Positions 8,040-15,458 of a stretch of DNA of 20,491 nucleotides are shown here, piece after piece. The position numbers were made by a program, and so were the translations under genes. Position 1 is the first letter of the stretch. Each line of letters starts with the position of its first letter. Where the stretch lies: the NCBI GenBank assembly GCA_002376715.1, contig DFOK01000109.1, positions 1 through 20,491 on the forward strand. The letters run 5' to 3'. This DNA is from Bacteroidales bacterium UBA3543 (GTDB lineage Bacteria; Bacteroidota; Bacteroidia; Bacteroidales; UBA932). Under the pieces are notes generated by a model. It saw only the letters and a program-made list of their open reading frames with translations, did no database searches and was not told the origin of the DNA.

Positions 8040-8070
8040 CAAAGGTAACACTTTTCAACCTTTCCGCAAG
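8040..8070 (-). promoter_or_regulatory. Predicted promoter of leuS-yitT
   Basis: On the minus strand, TACCTTTG (8040-8047) matches TAnnTTTG and is followed by CA, a common start context. CTTG (8067-8070) lies 19 nt upstream as the -33 element, inside the last codons of the M28 gene. The leader would be about 30 nt. leuS and the yitT genes can therefore be transcribed independently of the upstream genes. Confidence 0.6.
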
Positions 8071-9359
8071 ATAAAGAGCACCGGAAGAGTTATTTTTGTA
8101 CGCACCTTGTTGCCTCCTATCCGGCCGGGTATCCATTTGGGTGAAACGGAGATTACTCTTACCGCTTCGTCATCCAAAAGATCATCCACGCCGCGGACCA
8201 CTCTGACATTGGTTACACTGCCATCTTTTTCGATGATGAATTCCACCTCCACAACCCCCTGGATGCCTTTGGAAATGGCTGCCTTGGGATATTTGAGATA
8301 TTTATAAACCCAGAAGTCCAAAAAATGCTTTTCGTCGGAATGGAAAAATTGCGGGCGCTTGTCGCACTCCGAAGCGGAAAAGACCCCATCCTCCCGTACG
8401 GTAGGTTCTCTATCTTTGGAAGAGGCATTAAAGGCCTTGAAAAGCACATCTCTATTTGCCATCACCTCGAGGAAATGGAAAATATAGATGCTCTCCTCCA
8501 CGAGATTATTGTATAGGATCAGATTGGGTGTGTCGCGTACGGTGTGATACTCCCTGTGTGTGCCGGTAGTAAAAAAGAAGACAGGTATCTTCGCCTCATA
8601 AAAAGGCAGAAAATCCGAGGGAGAGATAGTAGCATCTGCCACAGCCGGAGAGATGCTTACCGGACGTTTACCGGTCTCCTCCTTTATGGGATTGAGTTCC
8701 GCCATGGAGACCTGAGAGAAAAGTTTGAAAGGATTTGCAGCATTGCCACGTCCGAGCATATCCAGATTGATCATTGCCTTTACATTGGCTATCCCCCGGA
8801 AGGCTCTGTTGACAAAGTACCACGAGCCGGCCATTGCGTGCTCTTTGGCACCGAAGCCTACAAAAATAATCGAACGGGGAAAGTCAAATCTGTTTTGCGA
8901 CACCATTCGGGAAAGTTCTATAAGCATCGCTACTCCGGATGCATTGTCATCTGCTCCGGCAAAAATTTGTGTGACGGGAGTGCCGTCAACCATTAGAGTG
9001 TGTGTTCCCAGATGGTCAAAATGAGCCCCTACCACGATATATTCATCTCTGAGGAGAGAATCACACCCTTCGATGATGCCGACGATATTCCGGGAATGGA
9101 TACTGTCGATGCCACTCATTATTGTAAAATCCTGTCCGTTACGATCGGTCAGCATTATCACGCCATTGGCCTCAAGAGCATCGTAAAGATATTCTGCGGC
9201 CATTTGTTCTCCTTTCGTACCGGTTTTTCTGCCCTGCAGCGCATCGGATGACAAATATTGGATATGACTCCTGAGATTGCGCCTCAAAAGATCATATGAC
9301 TCTCCGGATACCGGAACTGCAATGACAATAAAAAAAGCGAAAGTGAGCAATCGTCTCAT
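8055..9359 (-). CDS. Secreted M28 peptidase-like protein fused to a TonB C-terminal domain
   Basis: A 434-aa exported protein. Residues 1-20 form a signal peptide (MRRLLTFAFFIVIAVPVSGE). An M28 (aminopeptidase Y-like) domain follows with recognisable zinc ligands: H113 in GAHFDH, D137 in GADDNASG, E173, D200 in NLDMLG and H272 in EYHTVRDTP. The residue before E173, normally the general-base glutamate (EE motif), is K172, encoded AAA. Residues about 353-434 are a TonB C-terminal domain (YPKAAISKGIQGVVEVEF, DEAVRVI, PKWIPG). It probably acts in the periplasm; whether it is still a peptidase is uncertain. The ATG at 9359 was chosen for its AGGAG at a good distance and the signal peptide right after it. 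An alternative ATG at 9408-9410 overlaps the gcvT stop and would put 17 polar residues in front. Confidence 0.85.
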   Translation of the reverse strand: MRRLLTFAFFIVIAVPVSGESYDLLRRNLRSHIQYLSSDALQGRKTGTKGEQMAAEYLYDALEANGVIMLTDRNGQDFTIMSGIDSIHSRNIVGIIEGCDSLLRDEYIVVGAHFDHLGTHTLMVDGTPVTQIFAGADDNASGVAMLIELSRMVSQNRFDFPRSIIFVGFGAKEHAMAGSWYFVNRAFRGIANVKAMINLDMLGRGNAANPFKLFSQVSMAELNPIKEETGKRPVSISPAVADATISPSDFLPFYEAKIPVFFFTTGTHREYHTVRDTPNLILYNNLVEESIYIFHFLEVMANRDVLFKAFNASSKDREPTVREDGVFSASECDKRPQFFHSDEKHFLDFWVYKYLKYPKAAISKGIQGVVEVEFIIEKDGSVTNVRVVRGVDDLLDDEAVRVISVSPKWIPGRIGGNKVRTKITLPVLFILRKG

Positions 9360-9409
9360 AATACTCCTATTGACGAACCCACTTTCGCAAATATTATGCC
9401 CTCCGGACA

Positions 9410-10516
9410 TTACTTTTTATAGAAGGGCGTCTTAACTACTACAGCTTTGAGAAGTTTACCGCGTATATTGATGTAAATCTCGGTGTCGACTTTGTTGAAA
9501 GGAACATTGATGTAACCCAAGCCGATTGCTTTCTTGACGGAAGGACCCATTGTACCGGAAGTCACCACGCCGATCTGAGTGCCTTCAGCATCACAGATAA
9601 GAGCCCCATGACGTGCGATGCCTTTATCGACCAGCTCAAATCCGGCAAGTCTGCTTTTGAGACCTGCTTCCTTCTGTGCCAGAAGATACTCCTTGTCCAC
9701 AAAATCACCTTTCACATCGTTGAACTTGGTGATCCAGCCGAGACCGGCCTCGAGGGGCGATGTGGTATCATCGATGTCATTACCATAGAGGCAAAATCCC
9801 ATTTCGAGACGGAGTGTGTCACGTGCTCCCAGGCCAATAGGCTTGATACCGAACTCCTCACCTGCAGCAAAAATGGCATCCCAGAGCTTAACTCCATCCT
9901 TATTGGCAACATAAACTTCACATCCACCTGACCCGGTGTAACCTGTGATGGAGAGAATGGCATTGGGAATTCCGGCTACCGTGAGTTTCTTGAAGGTGTA
10001 ATACTCCATGGACATGATGTCCACGTCACAAATTTTTTGCATCACCTCCATCGCCTTGGGGCCCTGGATGGCAAGTTGACAAATCTCATCGGATGCATTG
10101 TAGAGTTCTTTACCGGGAGTAATTGAAAATTTCTCCGCAAATCCGCAGAGATGTGCCCAGTCTTTCTCAATATTGGCGGCATTTACCACCAAAAGATAGG
10201 TCTCTTTGTCCACACAATAAATAATTACGTCATCTACGATACCTCCTTTACCGTTGGGGAAACATGAATATTGTGCCTTACCGGGAAAAAGGGTTGAAAC
10301 ATCATTCGAGGTCACATACTGAAGGAAAGGCACTGCATTGGGACCTTTTACCCAAATGTCGCCCATATGAGAGACATCAAATACACCCACACCCTCTCTA
10401 ACGGTGTTGTGTTCTTCATTTATGCCTACATATTGTATCGGCATATTGAAGCCGGCAAAAGGAACCATCTTAGCACCAAATGCGATGTGCTTCTCAGTAA
10501 ATACTGTATTTTTCAT
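9410..10516 (-). CDS. gcvT: Glycine cleavage system T protein (aminomethyltransferase)
   Basis: Transfers the methylene group from the aminomethyl-lipoyl H protein to tetrahydrofolate and releases ammonia; cytosolic part of the glycine cleavage complex. At 368 aa it has the normal length. It begins in the family style (TEKHIAFGAKMVPFAGFNMP), carries GVFDVSHMGDIWV and the folate-binding region GLGARDTLRLEMGFCLYGND, and ends with the C-terminal barrel domain (GVVTSGTMGPSVKKAIGLGY). The gcvH and gcvP genes are not in the window, so in this organism the system is split. It lies 33 nt after the SPOR lipoprotein gene with no clear promoter or room for a glycine riboswitch between, so it is probably co-transcribed with it. 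The stop codon touches the alternative start of the M28 gene. Confidence 0.96.
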   Translation of the reverse strand: MKNTVFTEKHIAFGAKMVPFAGFNMPIQYVGINEEHNTVREGVGVFDVSHMGDIWVKGPNAVPFLQYVTSNDVSTLFPGKAQYSCFPNGKGGIVDDVIIYCVDKETYLLVVNAANIEKDWAHLCGFAEKFSITPGKELYNASDEICQLAIQGPKAMEVMQKICDVDIMSMEYYTFKKLTVAGIPNAILSITGYTGSGGCEVYVANKDGVKLWDAIFAAGEEFGIKPIGLGARDTLRLEMGFCLYGNDIDDTTSPLEAGLGWITKFNDVKGDFVDKEYLLAQKEAGLKSRLAGFELVDKGIARHGALICDAEGTQIGVVTSGTMGPSVKKAIGLGYINVPFNKVDTEIYINIRGKLLKAVVVKTPFYKK

Positions 10517-10549
10517 TTAGTTATTTATGTTTTATAGATATTGTCGGAT

Positions 10550-11014
10550 TTACTTTTTCTCTTCGTGCAGGGCCATGGCAGTCTGGTAGATCCACATGTC
10601 GTATGGATCTTCTCCCCTTTCCAGCATCGAGTATCTATGCCTATACGCTTCACGTAACGTCTCTGAGCCGTGAATGGCCAGCACATCGTATCCATTCTTG
10701 AAACGAAGTTCAGTTACCTCATATCCTTTTGCTTCGAGTTTGGCTTTAAAACGTTGTGCATTTGCAGGAATTTTATAACAACCCATAATAACATAGTAAT
10801 TGGAGTAAACCGGACGGGCTGCCGCTGCGAGACGCGCCAACTCTTCTGCCCTGGCTATGGAGTCCCTTCTGGCAGCCTCAGCCGCCTCTCGCTCAATCCT
10901 GGCAGCCTCAATCTCCTTGGATGTTGGCTTGCCCAATATGGAGCGGAAAAAGTCGCATCCGCTGAAAAGCAGTGATGCGGTAAGTAGAATGGTTACAATC
11001 TTGATCGGTTTCAT
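10550..11014 (-). CDS. SPOR-domain lipoprotein
   Basis: A 154-aa lipoprotein. The signal peptide ends in the lipobox LFSGC with Cys20 as acylation site. An alanine/glutamate/arginine-rich segment of about 40 residues, probably helical, follows (roughly 34-67). Residues about 72-145 match a SPOR domain (YYVIMGCYKIPANAQRF... GYDVLAIHG), which in other proteins binds denuded glycan strands of peptidoglycan at division sites. A role at the septum or cell wall is inferred from the domain. It is the first gene of the minus-strand run, behind a good promoter, with gcvT 33 nt downstream. The functional link to gcvT is not obvious. Confidence 0.85.
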   Translation of the reverse strand: MKPIKIVTILLTASLLFSGCDFFRSILGKPTSKEIEAARIEREAAEAARRDSIARAEELARLAAAARPVYSNYYVIMGCYKIPANAQRFKAKLEAKGYEVTELRFKNGYDVLAIHGSETLREAYRHRYSMLERGEDPYDMWIYQTAMALHEEKK

Positions 11015-11067
11015 GGCGAGTGAAATTATGTTGGTTAAGTATGTTTAGGTATACTATTGCTATCATA

Positions 11068-11098
11068 CAAAAATAAGCATTTATAGAGGAAAAGCAAA
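11068..11098 (-). promoter_or_regulatory. Predicted promoter of the SPOR lipoprotein-gcvT unit
   Basis: On the minus strand, TATTTTTG (11068-11075) matches TAnnTTTG and an exact TTTG (11095-11098) lies 19 nt upstream, the best promoter pair in the window. The leader to the ATG at 11014 would be about 45 nt. Confidence 0.65.
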
Positions 11099-11106
11099 AA
11101 TTTTCC

Positions 11107-11114
11107 TATCTTTA
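11107..11114 (+). promoter_or_regulatory. Candidate -7 element for the DUF389 operon
   Basis: TATCTTTA (11107-11114) differs from TAnnTTTG only in the last base and sits 21 nt before the ATG at 11136. No clear TTTG was found at -33. The element is packed against the divergent promoter at 11068-11098, so both promoters share this short intergenic stretch. Confidence 0.45.
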
Positions 11115-11135
11115 CCTCTCAAGAAAAAATATTTT

Positions 11136-12470
11136 ATGAGCAAATTCAAACAACGTTTAAAGGAGATAGGCAATATCTCGAAAGATGTAGATTGGGCCAT
11201 TGCTTCGGAAAGCATTCGTAGCAGTATCTATTTTAAGGGACCGAACGTATGGATTTTGGCTGCGGCCATTATTGTAGCCTCCATAGGGCTCAATGTCAAT
11301 TCCATACCCGTAATCATAGGTGCGATGCTCATTTCACCTCTGATGGGGCCCATCATGGGTTTTGGACTGGGACTGGGAACAAACGATACCTCTCTCCTCA
11401 AAGAGGCGCTCAAAAACCTCGGCATTATGGTGCTCATCAGCATCATTGCTTCTACACTATATTTCCTTGTCAGCCCTCTTCAAATGGATAACCCGACAGA
11501 ACTGCTGGCCAGGACCAACCCCACAATCTATGACGTCCTTATTGCACTCTTCGGCGGATTTGCCGGTATCCTGGAGACTTCCCGCAAAGAAAAAGGCACT
11601 GTAATATCGGGAGTGGCCATCGCCACCGCACTTATGCCCCCTCTTTGCACTATCGGTTTTGGCATCGCTACACTACAGCTCAAGTACGCAATAGGAGCTC
11701 TCTATCTATTCTTCATAAACGGAGTTTTCATTGCTCTGGCGACCTTTTTAATGGTCAAATATCTGAGATTCCCACTTGTCAAAGTTGCCGACAACACTAA
11801 ACAGAAAAAGGTATCCGGTACCATAGCCGCATTTACACTGGTACTTATTGTTCCCAGCATTATCTCCGCCATAATGGTCATCCATGAGAACCGTTTCAAC
11901 CAAAATGTGCGAAAATTCATATCTGAAAATAGGAACGTCAACAAAAGTTACATCTACGACCACGAGATTAAACATGAAAAAATGAGTGGCACATTGACCC
12001 TTTATATGGCCGGAGAGCCTCTTGTTACATCCGATAGAGAACTGCTCTACCGCTCCGCGGAAATGTGCGGCATCGGACGTAATCAGCTTACCATTATTGA
12101 GAATGCCATCATACGCGAAGAACTCTCCCAATCCGATATGATGAAGAGTTTCTTCGAGAGAAGCGACAGAGAGATAAAACAACGCGAGGATCTGCTGGCA
12201 CAATTACAAGAAGAACTCAATGCTTTGCGTGACAAAGAGCTTCCGGTGGCACAGATTGCAAAGGAGCTGCTCACCCAATATCCGGATTTGACGGGATTCA
12301 GTATCTCCAGAGGCAGCGAGGTGACACTCAAGGATCTCAAAGAGAGTGAGCGCATTTTTGTACTGGTCAAGTGGCTGGAACCGGTAGACGAAGAAGTTGT
12401 CACCAAGCTCCAAAAATGGCTTTGTGTACGTCTTGAGACGGAGAATATTACAGTTATACAAGATAAATAG
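11136..12470 (+). CDS. DUF389 (TIGR00341-type) membrane protein
   Basis: A 444-aa inner-membrane protein. The DUF389 core spans residues about 35-215 with about five or six hydrophobic segments and the family's IGAMLISPLMGPIMGFGLGL and SGVAIATALMPPLCTIGFG signatures. One more helix lies at about 230-250 (FTLVLIVPSIISAIMVI). The last ~190 residues are soluble, with a charged coiled-coil stretch (REIKQREDLLAQLQEELN) and a mixed alpha/beta end. The function of DUF389 proteins is not established. The ATG at 11136 gives a normal family N-terminus. The stop overlaps the GTG of the next gene by one base (TAGTG), so it heads a three-gene unit with capA-like and phoH. Confidence 0.88.
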   Translation: MSKFKQRLKEIGNISKDVDWAIASESIRSSIYFKGPNVWILAAAIIVASIGLNVNSIPVIIGAMLISPLMGPIMGFGLGLGTNDTSLLKEALKNLGIMVLISIIASTLYFLVSPLQMDNPTELLARTNPTIYDVLIALFGGFAGILETSRKEKGTVISGVAIATALMPPLCTIGFGIATLQLKYAIGALYLFFINGVFIALATFLMVKYLRFPLVKVADNTKQKKVSGTIAAFTLVLIVPSIISAIMVIHENRFNQNVRKFISENRNVNKSYIYDHEIKHEKMSGTLTLYMAGEPLVTSDRELLYRSAEMCGIGRNQLTIIENAIIREELSQSDMMKSFFERSDREIKQREDLLAQLQEELNALRDKELPVAQIAKELLTQYPDLTGFSISRGSEVTLKDLKESERIFVLVKWLEPVDEEVVTKLQKWLCVRLETENITVIQDK

Positions 12471-13630
12471 TGAAAGTAGTTAGATTTACAATTTTTGCAA
12501 TAGTAATACCGGTACTGCTCTCACTGATTCTTCCTCCGCGCGAAACGACACCTCAGGCAGACGGAGTTCCTCCCATTTCTGTAGCGCCTCCCGCGGATGA
12601 TACCGTCAGAATCCTTTTCATCGGAGATGTGATGGCTCACATGCTCCAGTTGGAGACTGCGCTTATCAGCGGCGGCAATGCCTCCAACCCTGATGATTAC
12701 GATTTTTCCTCCTACTTCAAACACATAAAACCACTTTTTGACTCAGCCGACTTTGTGGTGGCCAATATGGAGTATCCTACGGGGGTCATCCCTTTTTCTG
12801 GGTATCCCATATTTTCGGCTCCCTCATCCCTCGATATCGAAGCGCGAGACAGCGGCATAGATTTATTTCTCAAGGCCAACAACCACCTGCTTGATAAAGG
12901 CAGAGAGGGAATTGACAGCACAAGGGCCATTCTCCGCAGGGAGGGAATAGCTTATACGGGCTTCTATGCTGATGCAGAGGAGGAGTATCGCTGCAACCCT
13001 TTTATTGACTCAATCGGGGGCATTTGCGTGGCTATCATCAATTTTACCTATGGCCTCAACGGATTTCAGATACCTGAGCCCTACATAGTCAACATGATGG
13101 ACACCACGCAGATCAGAAAATTGGTAGACAGAGCTAAAGAGAGAGGTGCGGAATTTATCATAGCCACTCCGCACTGGGGAGAAGAGTACCAGCTTACCGA
13201 ATCGGCCACACAGCGCAGATGGAGAGACAGTCTCTACCGCTATGGGGTAGATGCGATTGTAGGCACTCATCCGCATGTGGTACAGAGATGCGAGTATGAT
13301 ACGCTTCACGCCACCGCCTACTCTCTGGGTAATTTTGTTTCCAATATGAGCATCGCATACGGGCAAATAGGTATGGTCTATGAGCTACGACTAAAAAGGA
13401 GACCCGATTCGACCATTGCCCTCCTTCCTCCGAAGATAGATTACTGGTGGTGTGCAAGAACCAACAAACTGGAGAGAAACTATACGGTAGTCCCCATAAT
13501 GGAGTATCTCGACAGAAAGGAGGAATTCAAAGAGGGACAGTATCATAAAATGGTTCGCGAATGGAATGCAATTGTCAAGAAATTTGGAATAGACACCACC
13601 GGAAAAAGAATAAGATACATATATGATTGA
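12470..13630 (+). CDS. CapA-family metallophosphoesterase-like protein
   Basis: A 386-aa protein with an N-terminal hydrophobic signal or anchor (residues about 5-21), then a proline-rich linker and a CapA/PGA_cap calcineurin-like fold. Metal-site motifs are visible in order: IGDVMAH (D53, H57), ANMEYPTG near 98-105, KANNHLLDKG near 135-144, ATPHWGEEY and GTHPHVVQ further on, and SLGNFV. The family is named after capsule and poly-gamma-glutamate synthesis proteins, but no other pgs/cap gene is present, so a capsule role should not be assumed. It starts with GTG overlapping the DUF389 stop by one base, and its end overlaps phoH by 8 nt, indicating translational coupling in both directions. Confidence 0.87.
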   Translation: MKVVRFTIFAIVIPVLLSLILPPRETTPQADGVPPISVAPPADDTVRILFIGDVMAHMLQLETALISGGNASNPDDYDFSSYFKHIKPLFDSADFVVANMEYPTGVIPFSGYPIFSAPSSLDIEARDSGIDLFLKANNHLLDKGREGIDSTRAILRREGIAYTGFYADAEEEYRCNPFIDSIGGICVAIINFTYGLNGFQIPEPYIVNMMDTTQIRKLVDRAKERGAEFIIATPHWGEEYQLTESATQRRWRDSLYRYGVDAIVGTHPHVVQRCEYDTLHATAYSLGNFVSNMSIAYGQIGMVYELRLKRRPDSTIALLPPKIDYWWCARTNKLERNYTVVPIMEYLDRKEEFKEGQYHKMVREWNAIVKKFGIDTTGKRIRYIYD

Positions 13631-14630
13631 AAAAACCATTTTACTGAAAGATGTCAATCCGATAGATTTCTACGGAGTAAACAACAAAAATTTCGACCTC
13701 CTGACATCCTTCTTCCCCAAAATAAAAGTTGTCGCCAGAGGAGCAGAAGTCTATGTTACAGGACCTGCAGACGAGATTCGCCTCTTTGAGGAAAAACTGG
13801 AAAAAGTGATGAAGATATGTCGCATAAGAGGCGCGCTGACCGAATATGACATGGAACAGGTCTGCTTGCAGAGGGTTATTTCCGCAGAAACCGGTAAAGT
13901 AGAAATGCTTGACAACAAGGATTACATCATTGTTTACAGTAACGACGGACGTGCCATTAAAGCACGCACTAAAAATCAGAAACGATTGGTCAAGGAGTAT
14001 TATAACAATGACCTGTTGTTTGCTTTGGGACCTGCCGGCACAGGCAAAACCTATACGGCCATCGCTCTGGCCGTCCGCGCACTAAAAAACCGTGAAGTAA
14101 AGCGTCTGATACTTACCCGTCCTGCCGTGGAGGCGGGGGAAAGACTCGGATTTTTGCCGGGAGATCTCAAGGAGAAACTTGACCCCTACCTCCAGCCTCT
14201 TTATGACGCACTTGGAGATATGATTCCCGCAAAGCGTCTCCATTCGCTTATGGAAGAGGGCACCATCCAGATTGCGCCGCTGGCCTATATGAGAGGCCGT
14301 ACACTCGACAGAGCCTTTGTAATTCTGGACGAAGCCCAGAATACTTCACTTGGCCAGCTCAAGATGTTTCTTACACGTATGGGATGTGACGCCAAGTTTA
14401 TCGTAACAGGAGATGCCACTCAGATAGATCTTCCCGACAAGCGTAGCAGCGGCCTTGTACGCGGTATCGAAATCGTCAAAAACATCCGTGGCATCAGCAT
14501 CATCGAATTTAACCGCGACGACATAGTTCGCCATCCACTCGTTACCAAAATCGTAGATGCTTTCGAGGAATACGAACAAAAGGACGAAAAGCGCGACGAA
14601 AAGGACAAAAACAAAGAACAGTCCGAGTAG
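13623..14630 (+). CDS. phoH: PhoH-family ATPase
   Basis: A 335-aa cytosolic protein. The N-terminal ~110 residues form the small domain typical of YbeZ-like PhoH proteins. The P-loop ATPase domain has Walker A GPAGTGKT at 136-143 and Walker B FVILDEAQ at 232-239, followed by the sensor-like VTGDATQIDLP. The last 20 residues are almost all Lys/Glu/Asp. PhoH proteins are linked to RNA metabolism and are often next to the ybeY endoribonuclease gene; here the neighbours are DUF389 and capA-like genes instead. Its ATG overlaps the end of the capA-like gene (ATGATTGA). It converges on the deacetylase gene with a 9-nt gap, in which no terminator is visible. Confidence 0.93.
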   Translation: MIEKTILLKDVNPIDFYGVNNKNFDLLTSFFPKIKVVARGAEVYVTGPADEIRLFEEKLEKVMKICRIRGALTEYDMEQVCLQRVISAETGKVEMLDNKDYIIVYSNDGRAIKARTKNQKRLVKEYYNNDLLFALGPAGTGKTYTAIALAVRALKNREVKRLILTRPAVEAGERLGFLPGDLKEKLDPYLQPLYDALGDMIPAKRLHSLMEEGTIQIAPLAYMRGRTLDRAFVILDEAQNTSLGQLKMFLTRMGCDAKFIVTGDATQIDLPDKRSSGLVRGIEIVKNIRGISIIEFNRDDIVRHPLVTKIVDAFEEYEQKDEKRDEKDKNKEQSE

Positions 14631-14639
14631 ACCGAAGTA

Positions 14640-15437
14640 CTACAGGTCAAACATGGTCTTGAAGGTATAGCCTTTGGATTTGAGGGTATCTATGATCTCG
14701 CCCAGATATGTGTAGGGGCGATCTTCGTCAGTTCGGTCGGGATAATTCATCGCATGAATCAGCAGTATCACCCCATTCATAGAGTTTTCGGACTCATATT
14801 GCCATATTCCTTCCAGAATCTCCTCCGTCGAAATATAATTGGGCGCGCCCGGTGAGGTCCAATCCATGCCTGTCTTGAATCCGGGTGTGGGATTAACCAA
14901 CTTGTAGCCCAGGTCCCGCATTATATCGGCTGTCTCCTGATTGTAAGTTTCATAAGGGGGAATCAGCCAGTCGTATTGCTCTTTTTCCAGGCCATATTTC
15001 TCCAAAGAGGCCTCCATAAGTGCAAAGTCGGCTTTTACGGAGTCGGCACTCACAAGAGTACGACCCTCTTCACAAAGCAGGAGATGGTTGAATGAGTGTG
15101 AGGAAAGATAGTGGCCTTCCTTAATGATTCTCCTGGCAGCCTCTTGATATTTCTCCACCTCGAAACAAACGCCGGTCGGGAAAAAGGAGCCTTTGACCTC
15201 CTTCTCTTTCAAGGTATTGAGTACGGGCACTACTCCGTCAAAATTTTCGAAGTATCCGTTATCGTCAAGGCTATAATGGGCAGTAAAAACCAGCCAGACA
15301 CATTTTTCATCGGGATTGATCTTGTTTACAACCCCGAATTCGTCATATTCGAAAACATTTTCCTTCTGTGAATTTCCCGCACAGGAGAAAAGCATTAAGG
15401 CGCATAGCGCCGGAATAATTGTTCTGATTATTTCCAT
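14640..15437 (-). CDS. Polysaccharide deacetylase-like lipoprotein
   Basis: A 265-aa protein with a lipoprotein signal peptide (lipobox LFSC, Cys19) and a NodB-like fold. Motif 2 (HSFNH, H114 and H118) and an IPPYE stretch at 159-163 in place of RPPYG are recognisable, as is a C-terminal VILLIHAM. Motif 1 does not read TFDDG: the matching strand is LVFTAHYSLDDNGYF, with an Asp pair (58-59) displaced by several residues. From memory, some Bacteroidota relatives have FTGHEFADG here, so this may be a subfamily with a different motif 1 plus a small insertion. It probably acts on a glycan in the envelope; substrate unknown, activity unproven. It is 21 nt downstream of the amidohydrolase gene and probably last in the apbE unit. 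Confidence 0.75.
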   Translation of the reverse strand: MEIIRTIIPALCALMLFSCAGNSQKENVFEYDEFGVVNKINPDEKCVWLVFTAHYSLDDNGYFENFDGVVPVLNTLKEKEVKGSFFPTGVCFEVEKYQEAARRIIKEGHYLSSHSFNHLLLCEEGRTLVSADSVKADFALMEASLEKYGLEKEQYDWLIPPYETYNQETADIMRDLGYKLVNPTPGFKTGMDWTSPGAPNYISTEEILEGIWQYESENSMNGVILLIHAMNYPDRTDEDRPYTYLGEIIDTLKSKGYTFKTMFDL

Positions 15438-15458
15438 AATGAAATCATTTATTCAAAA

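Noticed and set aside
8003..8054. T-box or leader-peptide attenuator before leuS.
   Set aside because: The gap is only about 52 nt and holds a promoter-like motif; there is no leucine-rich leader ORF, no T-box core and no terminator hairpin.
9360..9410. Start of the M28 gene at the ATG overlapping the gcvT stop (TAATG).
   Set aside because: It would place 17 polar residues before the signal peptide, while the ATG at 9359 has a good AGGAG and begins the signal peptide directly. Kept only as an alternative.
10517..10549. Glycine riboswitch before gcvT.
   Set aside because: Only 33 nt separate gcvT from the upstream gene, too short for the aptamer, and none of its conserved elements is seen.
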